Below are positions 1-6,785 of a stretch of DNA of 9,879 bases, piece by piece; the stretch's first letter is position 1; every line of letters begins with the position of its first letter. This DNA is from Cellvibrionaceae bacterium. Its GTDB lineage: Bacteria; Pseudomonadota; Gammaproteobacteria; Pseudomonadales; Cellvibrionaceae. Under the pieces are notes generated by a model that was not told the origin of the DNA, made no database searches, and worked only from the letters and a program-made list of their open reading frames with translations. A program made the translations under genes and the position numbers. The DNA lies in the NCBI GenBank assembly GCA_027012915.1, contig JALUYN010000487.1, forward strand, positions 1 to 9,879, given 5' to 3'.

Positions 1-1
1 C

Positions 2-142
2 GAGTCTTCCCTGCTTTCTTACATGAACAGCGAAAACGCTGATCTGATGAAGAAGGTCAATGAATCCGGTAACTACAATGATGAAATTGAGTCCGGCTTC
101 AAAGCGGCACTGGATAAATTCAAGTCTACACAAACTTGGTAA
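2..142 (+). CDS. atpA: ATP synthase F1 subunit alpha, C-terminal fragment
   Basis: Only the last 46 codons and the TAA stop are present; the gene begins before the window. Read from base 2, the fragment starts [16 protein letters not shown] and ends [11 protein letters not shown]. This matches the C-terminal helical region of E. coli AtpA, which has a YNDEIE segment and ends in SFKATQSW; here YNDEIE is at fragment residues 25-30. The alpha subunit alternates with beta in the F1 hexamer on the cytoplasmic side of the membrane and carries the non-catalytic nucleotide sites. None of its nucleotide-binding motifs lie in this piece. atpG follows after a 65-base gap holding a hairpin, the normal order of the atp operon. 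The identification rests on a short but distinctive tail plus the neighbouring genes. Confidence 0.95.
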   Translation, partial: ESSLLSYMNSENADLMKKVNESGNYNDEIESGFKAALDKFKSTQTW

Positions 143-150
143 GACAGAAT

Positions 151-168
151 GAGGGCTTAGCCGCCCTC
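151..168 (+). other. Intercistronic hairpin between atpA and atpG
   Basis: GAGGGC (151-156) and GCCCTC (163-168) form a perfect six-pair, GC-rich stem with a six-base loop, starting eight bases after the atpA stop. No T-run follows, so it does not look like an intrinsic terminator. An RNA-stability or processing element, or a modulator of subunit stoichiometry, is more likely. That role is inferred; the pairing is seen directly. Confidence 0.6.
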
Positions 169-196
169 TCCTATGATCACTAAGATGAATTTATTC

Positions 197-201
197 GGGG
201 G
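197..201 (+). promoter_or_regulatory. Ribosome binding site deciding the atpG start
   Basis: A run of five G residues precedes two consecutive ATG codons at 205 and 208. The spacing is 3 bases to the first and 6 to the second. The second is the better fit and gives the family-typical N-terminus MAGGKEIR, so 208 is preferred. Confidence 0.55.
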
Positions 202-207
202 CCGATG

Positions 208-1068
208 ATGGCAGGCGGAAAAGAAATACGTACTCAGATAACGAGTATTAAAAATACGCAGAAGATTACCAGCGCTATGGAAATGGTTGCTGCTAGTAAG
301 ATGCGTAAAGCGCAAGACCGCATGCAGCTTGGCAAACCCTATGCACAACGCATTCGTTCCGTAGTGGGCCACCTGGCAAACGCAAATCCAGAATATAAGC
401 ATATGTTTATGGAAGAGCGTGAAGTCAAACGTGTTGGTTACGTTTTGGTATCTACGGATCGCGGCCTTTGTGGCGGCTTGAACATTAACCTGTTCAAGAA
501 AGCCGTAAAGGATATGAAAGCGTGGAACGATCAGCAGGTTGAAATCGACCTTTGCGTGATCGGTGCCAAAGCTGGGGCTTTCTTTAATAGCTATGGCGGT
601 AATGTAGTAGCTGCTGTTCGTGACCTGGGTGAAGAGCCCTCTGTTGCCGATCTTATCGGTAGCGTCAAGGTTATGCTCGACAGCTTCGCAGAAGGCAAAC
701 TGGACAAGTTGTACCTGGTAGGTAATGAGTTCGTGAACACCATGACTCAAACCCCTTATGTCCAACAGCTGCTGCCTCTGCTGGCTGACGAAAACGAAAA
801 GCTGCAGCACACGTGGGATTACATCTATGAGCCCGAAGCATCCAACCTGATTGAAGGTCTGCTGGTGCGCTACATAGAATCACAGGTTTACCAAGCTGTT
901 GTCGAAAACGGCGCCTGTGAAATGGCTGCTCGTATGCTGGCGATGAAAAACGCCACAGACAACGCGGGCAACCTGATCGACGATCTGGAGCTGATTTATA
1001 ACAAGGCTCGTCAGGCGGCGATTACCCAAGAGCTGTCAGAGATCGTAAGTGGTGCTGCTGCTGTATAA
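208..1068 (+). CDS. atpG: ATP synthase F1 subunit gamma
   Basis: This is the central rotor stalk of F1: its coiled coil turns inside the alpha3beta3 hexamer and couples proton flow to ATP synthesis. The product is 286 residues against about 287 in E. coli and aligns along its whole length. The N-terminal coiled-coil helix carries [14 protein letters not shown] and [12 protein letters not shown] (residues 7-34). The conserved [15 protein letters not shown] lies at 82-96. The C-terminal helix holds the gamma signature [12 protein letters not shown] (272-283). The start at 208 gives MAGGKEIR, as in relatives; an in-frame ATG at 205 would add one Met but sits too close to the G-rich ribosome site. 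It lies between atpA and atpD (55-base gap) in the usual operon order. No truncation or missing signature is seen. Confidence 0.98.
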   Translation: MAGGKEIRTQITSIKNTQKITSAMEMVAASKMRKAQDRMQLGKPYAQRIRSVVGHLANANPEYKHMFMEEREVKRVGYVLVSTDRGLCGGLNINLFKKAVKDMKAWNDQQVEIDLCVIGAKAGAFFNSYGGNVVAAVRDLGEEPSVADLIGSVKVMLDSFAEGKLDKLYLVGNEFVNTMTQTPYVQQLLPLLADENEKLQHTWDYIYEPEASNLIEGLLVRYIESQVYQAVVENGACEMAARMLAMKNATDNAGNLIDDLELIYNKARQAAITQELSEIVSGAAAV

Positions 1069-1093
1069 GCGCTTTAACTAAGACAGAATTTGA

Positions 1094-2521
<1,428 letters not shown>

Positions 2522-2559
2522 TTCTGGTTTTTAATCTCAGTTTTATCGCTAGCTAATAG

Positions 2560-2588
2560 CCGGGAGCTGAATACACCCAGTCTCCCGG
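2560..2588 (+). other. Intercistronic hairpin between atpD and atpC
   Basis: CCGGGAG (2560-2566) pairs perfectly with CTCCCGG (2582-2588). Inside it CTG (2567-2569) pairs with CAG (2578-2580), leaving a single bulged T and an eight-base loop, so the stem totals ten pairs. An A-rich tract follows, not a T-run, so termination is unlikely. It sits 28 bases before the atpC start and could affect mRNA stability or the relative output of epsilon; that role is inferred. Confidence 0.6.
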
Positions 2589-2616
2589 TGAAAAAGCACA
2601 AAAAGAGGCGAAAAAA

Positions 2617-3039
2617 ATGGCTATGACTGTCCACTGTGACATCGTTAGCGCAGAAGAAGAAATCTTCTCCGGATTGGTGGAGATGGTTGTTGCCGCCGGC
2701 AGCGAAGGTGATGTAGGTGTTGCCTACGGTCACGCCCCGCTGCTGACGGGTTTGCAACCAGGCCCCATCCGCGTTATCAAGCAAGATGGCGAAGAAGAGG
2801 TCTACTATGTATCGGGTGGTTACCTGGAGGTTCAGCCTTACCACGTAACCGTACTGGCCGATACCGCACTGCGTGCCGACGATATGGATGAAGCTGCGGC
2901 GCTGGAAGCCAAGAAAGAAGCTGAGCACGCCCTGGCCAATCAAACTGGTGAGTTTGATTACTCCAGAGCGGCCACTCAGCTGGCTGAAGCAGCAGCTCAG
3001 TTGCGTACCATTCAGGCTATCCGCAAGAAGCTGGGTTAA
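2617..3039 (+). CDS. atpC: ATP synthase F1 subunit epsilon
   Basis: Epsilon binds gamma and the c-ring in the central stalk and inhibits ATP hydrolysis through its movable C-terminal helices. The 140-residue product has the N-terminal beta-sandwich (about 1-87), including [10 protein letters not shown] (10-19), [16 protein letters not shown] (38-53), [10 protein letters not shown] (65-74) and TVLADTA (78-84). A two-helix C-terminal domain rich in Ala, Glu and Lys follows (about 89-139). The start at 2617 gives MAMT as in E. coli and has GAGG at 2605-2608 eight bases upstream; an ATG two codons later is less favoured. The usual proline before GHAPLL is replaced (AYGHAPLL instead of YPGHAPLL). 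It is the last gene of the atp operon, with an intrinsic terminator about 30 bases after the stop. Confidence 0.98.
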   Translation: MAMTVHCDIVSAEEEIFSGLVEMVVAAGSEGDVGVAYGHAPLLTGLQPGPIRVIKQDGEEEVYYVSGGYLEVQPYHVTVLADTALRADDMDEAAALEAKKEAEHALANQTGEFDYSRAATQLAEAAAQLRTIQAIRKKLG

Positions 3040-3065
3040 CTGAAATTGGTGTGTAACGCACTGCG

Positions 3066-3096
3066 AAAAAGGGTAGCCTTAGGCTGCCCTTTTTTT
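3066..3096 (+). terminator. Intrinsic terminator of the atp operon
   Basis: GGGTAGCC (3071-3078) pairs with GGCTGCCC (3082-3089), with one G-U pair and a TTA loop. It is flanked by A5 (3066-3070) and a T7 run (3090-3096), which extend the stem. This is a textbook Rho-independent terminator about 30 bases after the atpC stop. The A-tract suggests it could also act on reverse-strand transcription, though no opposing gene is seen. Confidence 0.95.
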
Positions 3097-3163
3097 ATGT
3101 ACAGGAAGTACGGTATGTCGCGAGAGGCAGGACGCCGGTAGCGACGATGTACAGGAAGTACGG

Positions 3164-3181
3164 GCAGGTATTTGCTCCTGC
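3164..3181. repeat. Hairpin inside the repeat cluster (GCAGG/CCTGC)
   Basis: GCAGG (3164-3168) and CCTGC (3177-3181) form a five-pair stem around an eight-base loop. It begins just after the second module A copy, in the middle part of the repeat cluster. Confidence 0.55.
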
Positions 3182-3194
3182 AATATCTGCACTT

Positions 3195-3210
3195 CCGCCA
3201 TCCATGGCGG
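3195..3210. repeat. Perfect hairpin inside the repeat cluster (CCGCCAT/ATGGCGG)
   Basis: CCGCCAT (3195-3201) and ATGGCGG (3204-3210) are perfectly complementary with only CC between, giving six to seven GC-rich pairs. It stands between the two 45-base units and is the strongest palindrome in the cluster, comparable to the stem of a REP unit. Confidence 0.75.
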
Positions 3211-3343
3211 TCGTAATCGCGAGAGGCAGGACGCCGGTAGCGACCATGTACAGCAAGTACGACTCTACCTGAAACGCCCACTTTTATTATTTCAAAACCC
3301 CCGTACACTAGCATTTTGGACGTTCGCGGCTACTGCCTTGCAA

Positions 3344-3355
3344 CTATTTAAATAG
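3344..3355. promoter_or_regulatory. Perfect palindrome overlapping the glmU ribosome site
   Basis: CTATTTAAATAG is a 12-base perfect palindrome ending in the first bases of the AGGA that precedes glmU. It could be an operator or simply an AT-rich leader. Within 3262-3363 I found only weak promoter-like matches (for example TACACT at 3304-3309 with no good -35 element), so no glmU promoter is called. Confidence 0.3.
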
Positions 3356-3357
3356 GA
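3354..3357 (+). promoter_or_regulatory. Ribosome binding site of glmU
   Basis: AGGA lies 6 bases before an in-frame GTG (3364) and 9 bases before the adjacent ATG (3367), so it fits either codon. The ATG is preferred because it gives MLDIIVLAAGKG, close to the N-terminus of Pseudomonas GlmU. Confidence 0.55.
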
Positions 3358-3366
3358 AATTAAGTG

Positions 3367-4731
3367 ATGCTCGATATTATTGTACTGGCCGCCGGCAAAG
3401 GCACACGGATGAAATCTGCCTTACCTAAAGTTCTTCACCCAGTGGGTGGCAAACCCATGCTGGGGCACGTTCTGGATACTGCACGCTCACTGGATGCTGA
3501 AAACCTGAATGTTGTGATTGGGCACGGCGCTGAGTTGGTTGAACAACAGTTTCAGGCTGATGATGTCCGGTTTGCCATTCAGGCTGAACAACTGGGTACG
3601 GGGCACGCAGTACAGCAGGCTCAGCGTTTTATCCGACCCGACGCCATTACACTGATTCTGTATGGTGATGTTCCTCTCATTCTCGCTGATACACTTGCAG
3701 AGCTAATTAATGACTTACCAAAAACTGCGATGGCGCTGTTGACCGTCGAGTTAGAAGATCCCACTGGCTATGGTCGCATTATTCGTGATGAAAATGGCAA
3801 TGTAACGGCCATTGTTGAGCAGAAAGATGCCAGTGAAGAACAAACACTGATCCGCGAAGGTAATACTGGCGTTATGGCTATTTGGGGCGAAGATTTGCTG
3901 CGTTGGTTGCCCCAGCTGCAAGATAATAATGCGCAGAAAGAATACTATCTGACTGACGTGATTGCCTTGGCTCAAGCTGAAGGTAAAACAATACGAACGG
4001 TTGTGGTAGATGAAGAGCGCGAGGTTCTGGGTGTCAACGACCGACAACAACAAGCGGTCTTGGAACGCTACTACCAGCAACGTCTAGCCGAGCAAGCCAT
4101 GCGGGCAGGTGCCACTCTACTCGATCCTTCACGTTTTGACTGCCGAGGAGAATTGACCCTGGGTCAGGACGTCATCATCGATGTGAACTGTGTTATAGAA
4201 GGCAAAGTGAGTCTTGGCGATGGCGTTGTTATTGGTCCTAATTGCCATCTCAAAGACACTTCGATTGCTGCGGGCACTCATGTAAAGGCCAACACTGTTT
4301 GCGAAGAAGCAACTATTGGTGAAAATTGTGATGTGGGTCCCTTTGCTCGAGTACGGCCCGGTACGGTATTGGCACAAGGTGCTAAACTGGGCAATTTTGT
4401 GGAGACCAAAAAAGCCAATATTGGTGTGGGCAGCAAGGTGAATCACCTGACCTATATAGGTGATGCTAACATTGGTGAAGGTGTTAACGTTGGCGCGGGC
4501 ACTATTACCTGTAACTATGATGGTGTAAATAAGTTTAAAACCGAAATAAAATCGGGTGCGTTTATTGGCTCGAATAGCAGTTTGGTGGCACCAGTAACTA
4601 TTGGTGAAAATGCTACCGTCGCCGCTGGTTCCACCATCACGTCCGAGGTGGACGATGAGAGTCTCGGAGTAGCCCGCGGCAAACAGCGGAATATCAAGGG
4701 TTGGGCTCGACCGACCAAACAGAAAAATTAA
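3367..4731 (+). CDS. glmU: Bifunctional GlcNAc-1-P uridylyltransferase / GlcN-1-P acetyltransferase
   Basis: GlmU acetylates glucosamine-1-phosphate with acetyl-CoA, then transfers UMP from UTP to give UDP-GlcNAc, the precursor of peptidoglycan and lipid A. The product is 454 residues, the normal length. The N-terminal Rossmann-like pyrophosphorylase domain (about 1-225) has LAAGKGTRM (7-15), Lys21, QAEQLGTGHA (72-81), YGDVP (99-103) with metal-binding Asp101, EGNTG (164-168) and GVNDR (222-226). A linker helix leads to the left-handed beta-helix acetyltransferase domain (about 250-425) of hexapeptide repeats such as IGEGVNVGAGTI. The equivalent of E. coli His363 is His360 in NHLTYIGD, followed by NYDG (383-386). 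The basic tail KGWARPTKQKN is typical. glmS follows 19 bases later, probably on the same transcript. An extra upstream GTG (3364) is possible as the start. Confidence 0.98.
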   Translation: MLDIIVLAAGKGTRMKSALPKVLHPVGGKPMLGHVLDTARSLDAENLNVVIGHGAELVEQQFQADDVRFAIQAEQLGTGHAVQQAQRFIRPDAITLILYGDVPLILADTLAELINDLPKTAMALLTVELEDPTGYGRIIRDENGNVTAIVEQKDASEEQTLIREGNTGVMAIWGEDLLRWLPQLQDNNAQKEYYLTDVIALAQAEGKTIRTVVVDEEREVLGVNDRQQQAVLERYYQQRLAEQAMRAGATLLDPSRFDCRGELTLGQDVIIDVNCVIEGKVSLGDGVVIGPNCHLKDTSIAAGTHVKANTVCEEATIGENCDVGPFARVRPGTVLAQGAKLGNFVETKKANIGVGSKVNHLTYIGDANIGEGVNVGAGTITCNYDGVNKFKTEIKSGAFIGSNSSLVAPVTIGENATVAAGSTITSEVDDESLGVARGKQRNIKGWARPTKQKN

Positions 4732-4750
4732 TCACGGAATGCAGTAAATT

Positions 4751-6577
4751 ATGTGTGGAATCGTAGGAGCAACAGCGCAAAGGAATATCACCGGGATTTT
4801 AATCGAAGGGCTGAAACGTCTGGAGTATCGGGGCTATGATTCTGCGGGGCTGGCAGTTTTAGAAGACGGGGTCCTGGCAACCCGCAAAGCGATGGGCAAA
4901 GTTAAGAGCCTCGAAGACAAAGTCAATGCTGATCCGCTATCAGGGGTTCAGGGAATTGCTCACACCCGTTGGGCAACTCACGGTAAGCCCAGTGAAATCA
5001 ATGCACACCCACACTGCTCAGATCATATTGCTGTGGTACACAACGGCATTATTGAAAATCATCAAACCCTGCGCGAGAGCTTAAAAGCCAAAGGCTACGA
5101 GTTTGTATCAGAAACCGATACTGAAGTCGTCGCTCACTTGATTCATCGTTTGTACGAGGAAAAAGGAAACCTAAAAGATGCTGTTGCGACCGCCATCAAT
5201 GAATTTGAAGGTGCTTATGCTCTTGGCGTAATTTCAACGCGAGAGCCTGGAAAAATCATTGCCGCGCGAAGCGGCAGTCCGTTGGTTATCGGCGTTGGCA
5301 TGGAAGAGAATTTTATCGCTTCTGATCAACTGGCTCTGAGACAAGTAACCGACCGCTTTATCTACCTCGACGAGGGCGACCTGGCAGAAGTACGCAGTGA
5401 CGGCATCGAAATCTACGATGCAGAGGGCGATAATGTTGAGCGTGCAGTAGATCAGATCACCGATCAGCAGGAATCTGCTGACAAAGGTGAATACAAACAC
5501 TATATGCTGAAAGAGATCTTTGAGCAGCCCAATGTATTCAAAAACACTCTGCAAGGTCGTATCGGTAAAGCGCGCATACTGGAAGAAGCCTTTGGTGCTG
5601 ATGCCAAAGATATTTTTGATCGTATTGAAGGCATTCAGATCGTCGCCTGCGGCACCAGCTATCATGCTGGCATGGTGGCACGCTATTGGTTTGAGGACTG
5701 GGCTGGTGTGCCCTGCTCCGTTGAAGTGGCCAGTGAGTTCCGATATCGCAAAACCGTAGCACCAAAGAATACTCTGTTTGTAACTATCTCCCAGTCAGGC
5801 GAGACAGCTGATACTCTGGCGGCGTTGCGCGACAGCCGGAAAGAAGGTTACTTGGCGTCGCTTACTGTGTGCAACGTGGCTAATAGCTCACTGGTGCGCG
5901 AATCTGACCTGTGTCTGATGACCATGGCAGGTCCAGAGATTGGTGTTGCTTCCACAAAGGCTTTTACCACTCAATTGATAGCACTGCAGCTGCTGGTGAT
6001 GGCTATCGGTCGACGCCATAGTCTCAGTGAAAGTAAGGAAGCGCAGATGGTTACTGCTCTGCACCATCTGCCCGAAGTCTGCGAAGAGGTTTTGTCACTG
6101 GCAGGCAATATCGAGAGGATGGCGGAGTCGTTTTCAGATAAGAATCATGCACTGTTCCTTGGTCGCGGTGTCGAGTTCCCAATCGCTCTCGAAGGTGCGC
6201 TGAAGTTAAAGGAAATCTCCTATATTCACGCTGAGGCCTATCCAGCTGGAGAGCTTAAGCACGGTCCACTGGCTTTGGTGGATGCGGAAATGCCTGTGGT
6301 AGCCGTTGCTCCAAACAATGAGTTGCTGGAAAAACTGAAGTCCAATCTGGAAGAAGTTCAGGCTCGTGGTGGCAAATTATTTGTATTCGCTGATCAGAAC
6401 TCGGGCTTTGTGAGCGATGAAGACGCTGCCATTATGAATATTCCTCACGTTCCTTTGAGCATCGCTCCTATCATTTACACCCTGCCGCTGCAGCTTCTGT
6501 CCTATTATGTTGCAGTACAAAAAGGCACTGACGTCGATCAACCACGTAATTTAGCAAAATCAGTAACGGTTGAGTGA
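4751..6577 (+). CDS. glmS: Glutamine--fructose-6-phosphate aminotransferase (isomerizing)
   Basis: GlmS converts fructose-6-phosphate and glutamine to glucosamine-6-phosphate and glutamate, the committed step of the hexosamine pathway. The 608-residue product matches E. coli GlmS (609) throughout. The N-terminal nucleophile glutaminase domain (about 1-240) starts MCGIVGA, with Cys2 becoming the N-terminal nucleophile once Met is removed. It has HTRWATHG (71-78), NGIIEN (98-103) and ETDTE (121-125). The first SIS domain shows CGTSYHAG (300-307) and SQSGETADT (347-355); the second shows GRGVEFPIALEGALKLKEIS (471-490) and ELKHGP (501-506, His504). The C-terminal tail is DVDQPRNLAKSVTVE with Lys603. 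The ribosome site is weak (GGA at 4736-4738, 12 bases upstream), which suggests dependence on glmU translation. No glmS ribozyme is seen upstream, as expected outside Firmicutes. I see no clear intrinsic terminator after the stop. Confidence 0.99.
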   Translation: MCGIVGATAQRNITGILIEGLKRLEYRGYDSAGLAVLEDGVLATRKAMGKVKSLEDKVNADPLSGVQGIAHTRWATHGKPSEINAHPHCSDHIAVVHNGIIENHQTLRESLKAKGYEFVSETDTEVVAHLIHRLYEEKGNLKDAVATAINEFEGAYALGVISTREPGKIIAARSGSPLVIGVGMEENFIASDQLALRQVTDRFIYLDEGDLAEVRSDGIEIYDAEGDNVERAVDQITDQQESADKGEYKHYMLKEIFEQPNVFKNTLQGRIGKARILEEAFGADAKDIFDRIEGIQIVACGTSYHAGMVARYWFEDWAGVPCSVEVASEFRYRKTVAPKNTLFVTISQSGETADTLAALRDSRKEGYLASLTVCNVANSSLVRESDLCLMTMAGPEIGVASTKAFTTQLIALQLLVMAIGRRHSLSESKEAQMVTALHHLPEVCEEVLSLAGNIERMAESFSDKNHALFLGRGVEFPIALEGALKLKEISYIHAEAYPAGELKHGPLALVDAEMPVVAVAPNNELLEKLKSNLEEVQARGGKLFVFADQNSGFVSDEDAAIMNIPHVPLSIAPIIYTLPLQLLSYYVAVQKGTDVDQPRNLAKSVTVE

Positions 6578-6596
6578 TTGCTTAGTATTTAATCGA

Positions 6597-6626
6597 TTGA
6601 TTCTACTGGAAAAAATGGTCTAGATT
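6597..6626 (+). promoter_or_regulatory. Possible sigma-70 promoter for the diguanylate cyclase gene
   Basis: TTGATT (6597-6602) and TAGATT (6621-6626) are separated by 18 bases; each matches four of six consensus positions. It would give a leader of roughly 150 bases containing two palindromes. The match is moderate and could be chance. Confidence 0.3.
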
Positions 6627-6710
6627 ATCTTCGCCACTGAAGCAGAGTTGAACTAAGCTCTACTTTGGTGGTGCCCCGTATTTTGGTATTGGTGTCTTCA
6701 CTTAGTCTCG

Positions 6711-6720
6711 ATTGCGCAAT
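6711..6720. promoter_or_regulatory. Palindrome ATTGCGCAAT upstream of the diguanylate cyclase gene
   Basis: This is a perfect ten-base palindrome 65 bases before the start codon. Its dyad form would suit a dimeric regulator, but I recognise no specific operator. The rest of the 208-base gap 6578-6785 holds the possible promoter and a second palindrome and nothing else I can identify. Confidence 0.25.
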
Positions 6721-6732
6721 TCATTCGTGCAG

Positions 6733-6745
6733 TCTGTGGCACAGA
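6733..6745. promoter_or_regulatory. Palindrome TCTGTGGCACAGA upstream of the diguanylate cyclase gene
   Basis: TCTGTG and CACAGA are perfectly complementary around a single central G, 40 bases before the start codon. As DNA it is a plausible operator; as RNA the missing loop makes a full hairpin impossible. The regulator is unknown. Confidence 0.3.
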
Positions 6746-6785
6746 TAAATGAAAGGGAACAGTTAGTCACGAGATATCGAATGCA

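Larger units (their letters stand above)
3097..3261. repeat. Composite REP-like intergenic repeat cluster
   Basis: The cluster is built from two modules. Module A, ATGTACAGGAAGTACG, occurs at 3097-3112, 3147-3162 and, with one change (G to C at 3254), at 3246-3261. Module B is 28 bases, beginning TCGCGAGAGGCAGG and ending GGTAGCGAC; it occurs identically at 3118-3145 and 3217-3244. The order is A-B-A, a middle part with two hairpins, then B-A. B plus A forms a 45-base unit, 3118-3162 and 3217-3261, with 43 of 45 positions identical. Module B has complementary ends (GTCGC/GCGAC at 3117-3121/3141-3145). This resembles REP/BIME-type elements that sit between genes and can be spread by RAYT transposases; no such transposase is in the window, and family membership is inferred. 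Confidence 0.85.

Noticed and set aside
157..810. Long minus-strand open frame opposite atpG, and similar minus-strand frames opposite atpD, glmU, glmS and uvrD
   Set aside because: They lie antisense to clearly conserved genes and have no recognisable domains, so they are shadows of coding bias.
3097..3261. Direct repeats resembling a CRISPR array
   Set aside because: There are only two full units with different internal modules, no regular spacers and no cas genes nearby.
3036..3314. Minus-strand 92-codon open frame with a repeated YRRPASRD peptide
   Set aside because: It lies over the atp terminator and the repeat cluster. Its internal peptide repeat is only the translation of the DNA repeat, and it has no ribosome site or recognisable domain.
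4732..4750. glmS ribozyme upstream of glmS
   Set aside because: The gap is only 19 bases, far too short, and the ribozyme belongs mainly to Firmicutes.
6737..6751. TGGCAC resembling the -24 box of a sigma-54 promoter
   Set aside because: No GC element follows at the -12 position; the spacing gives TG instead.
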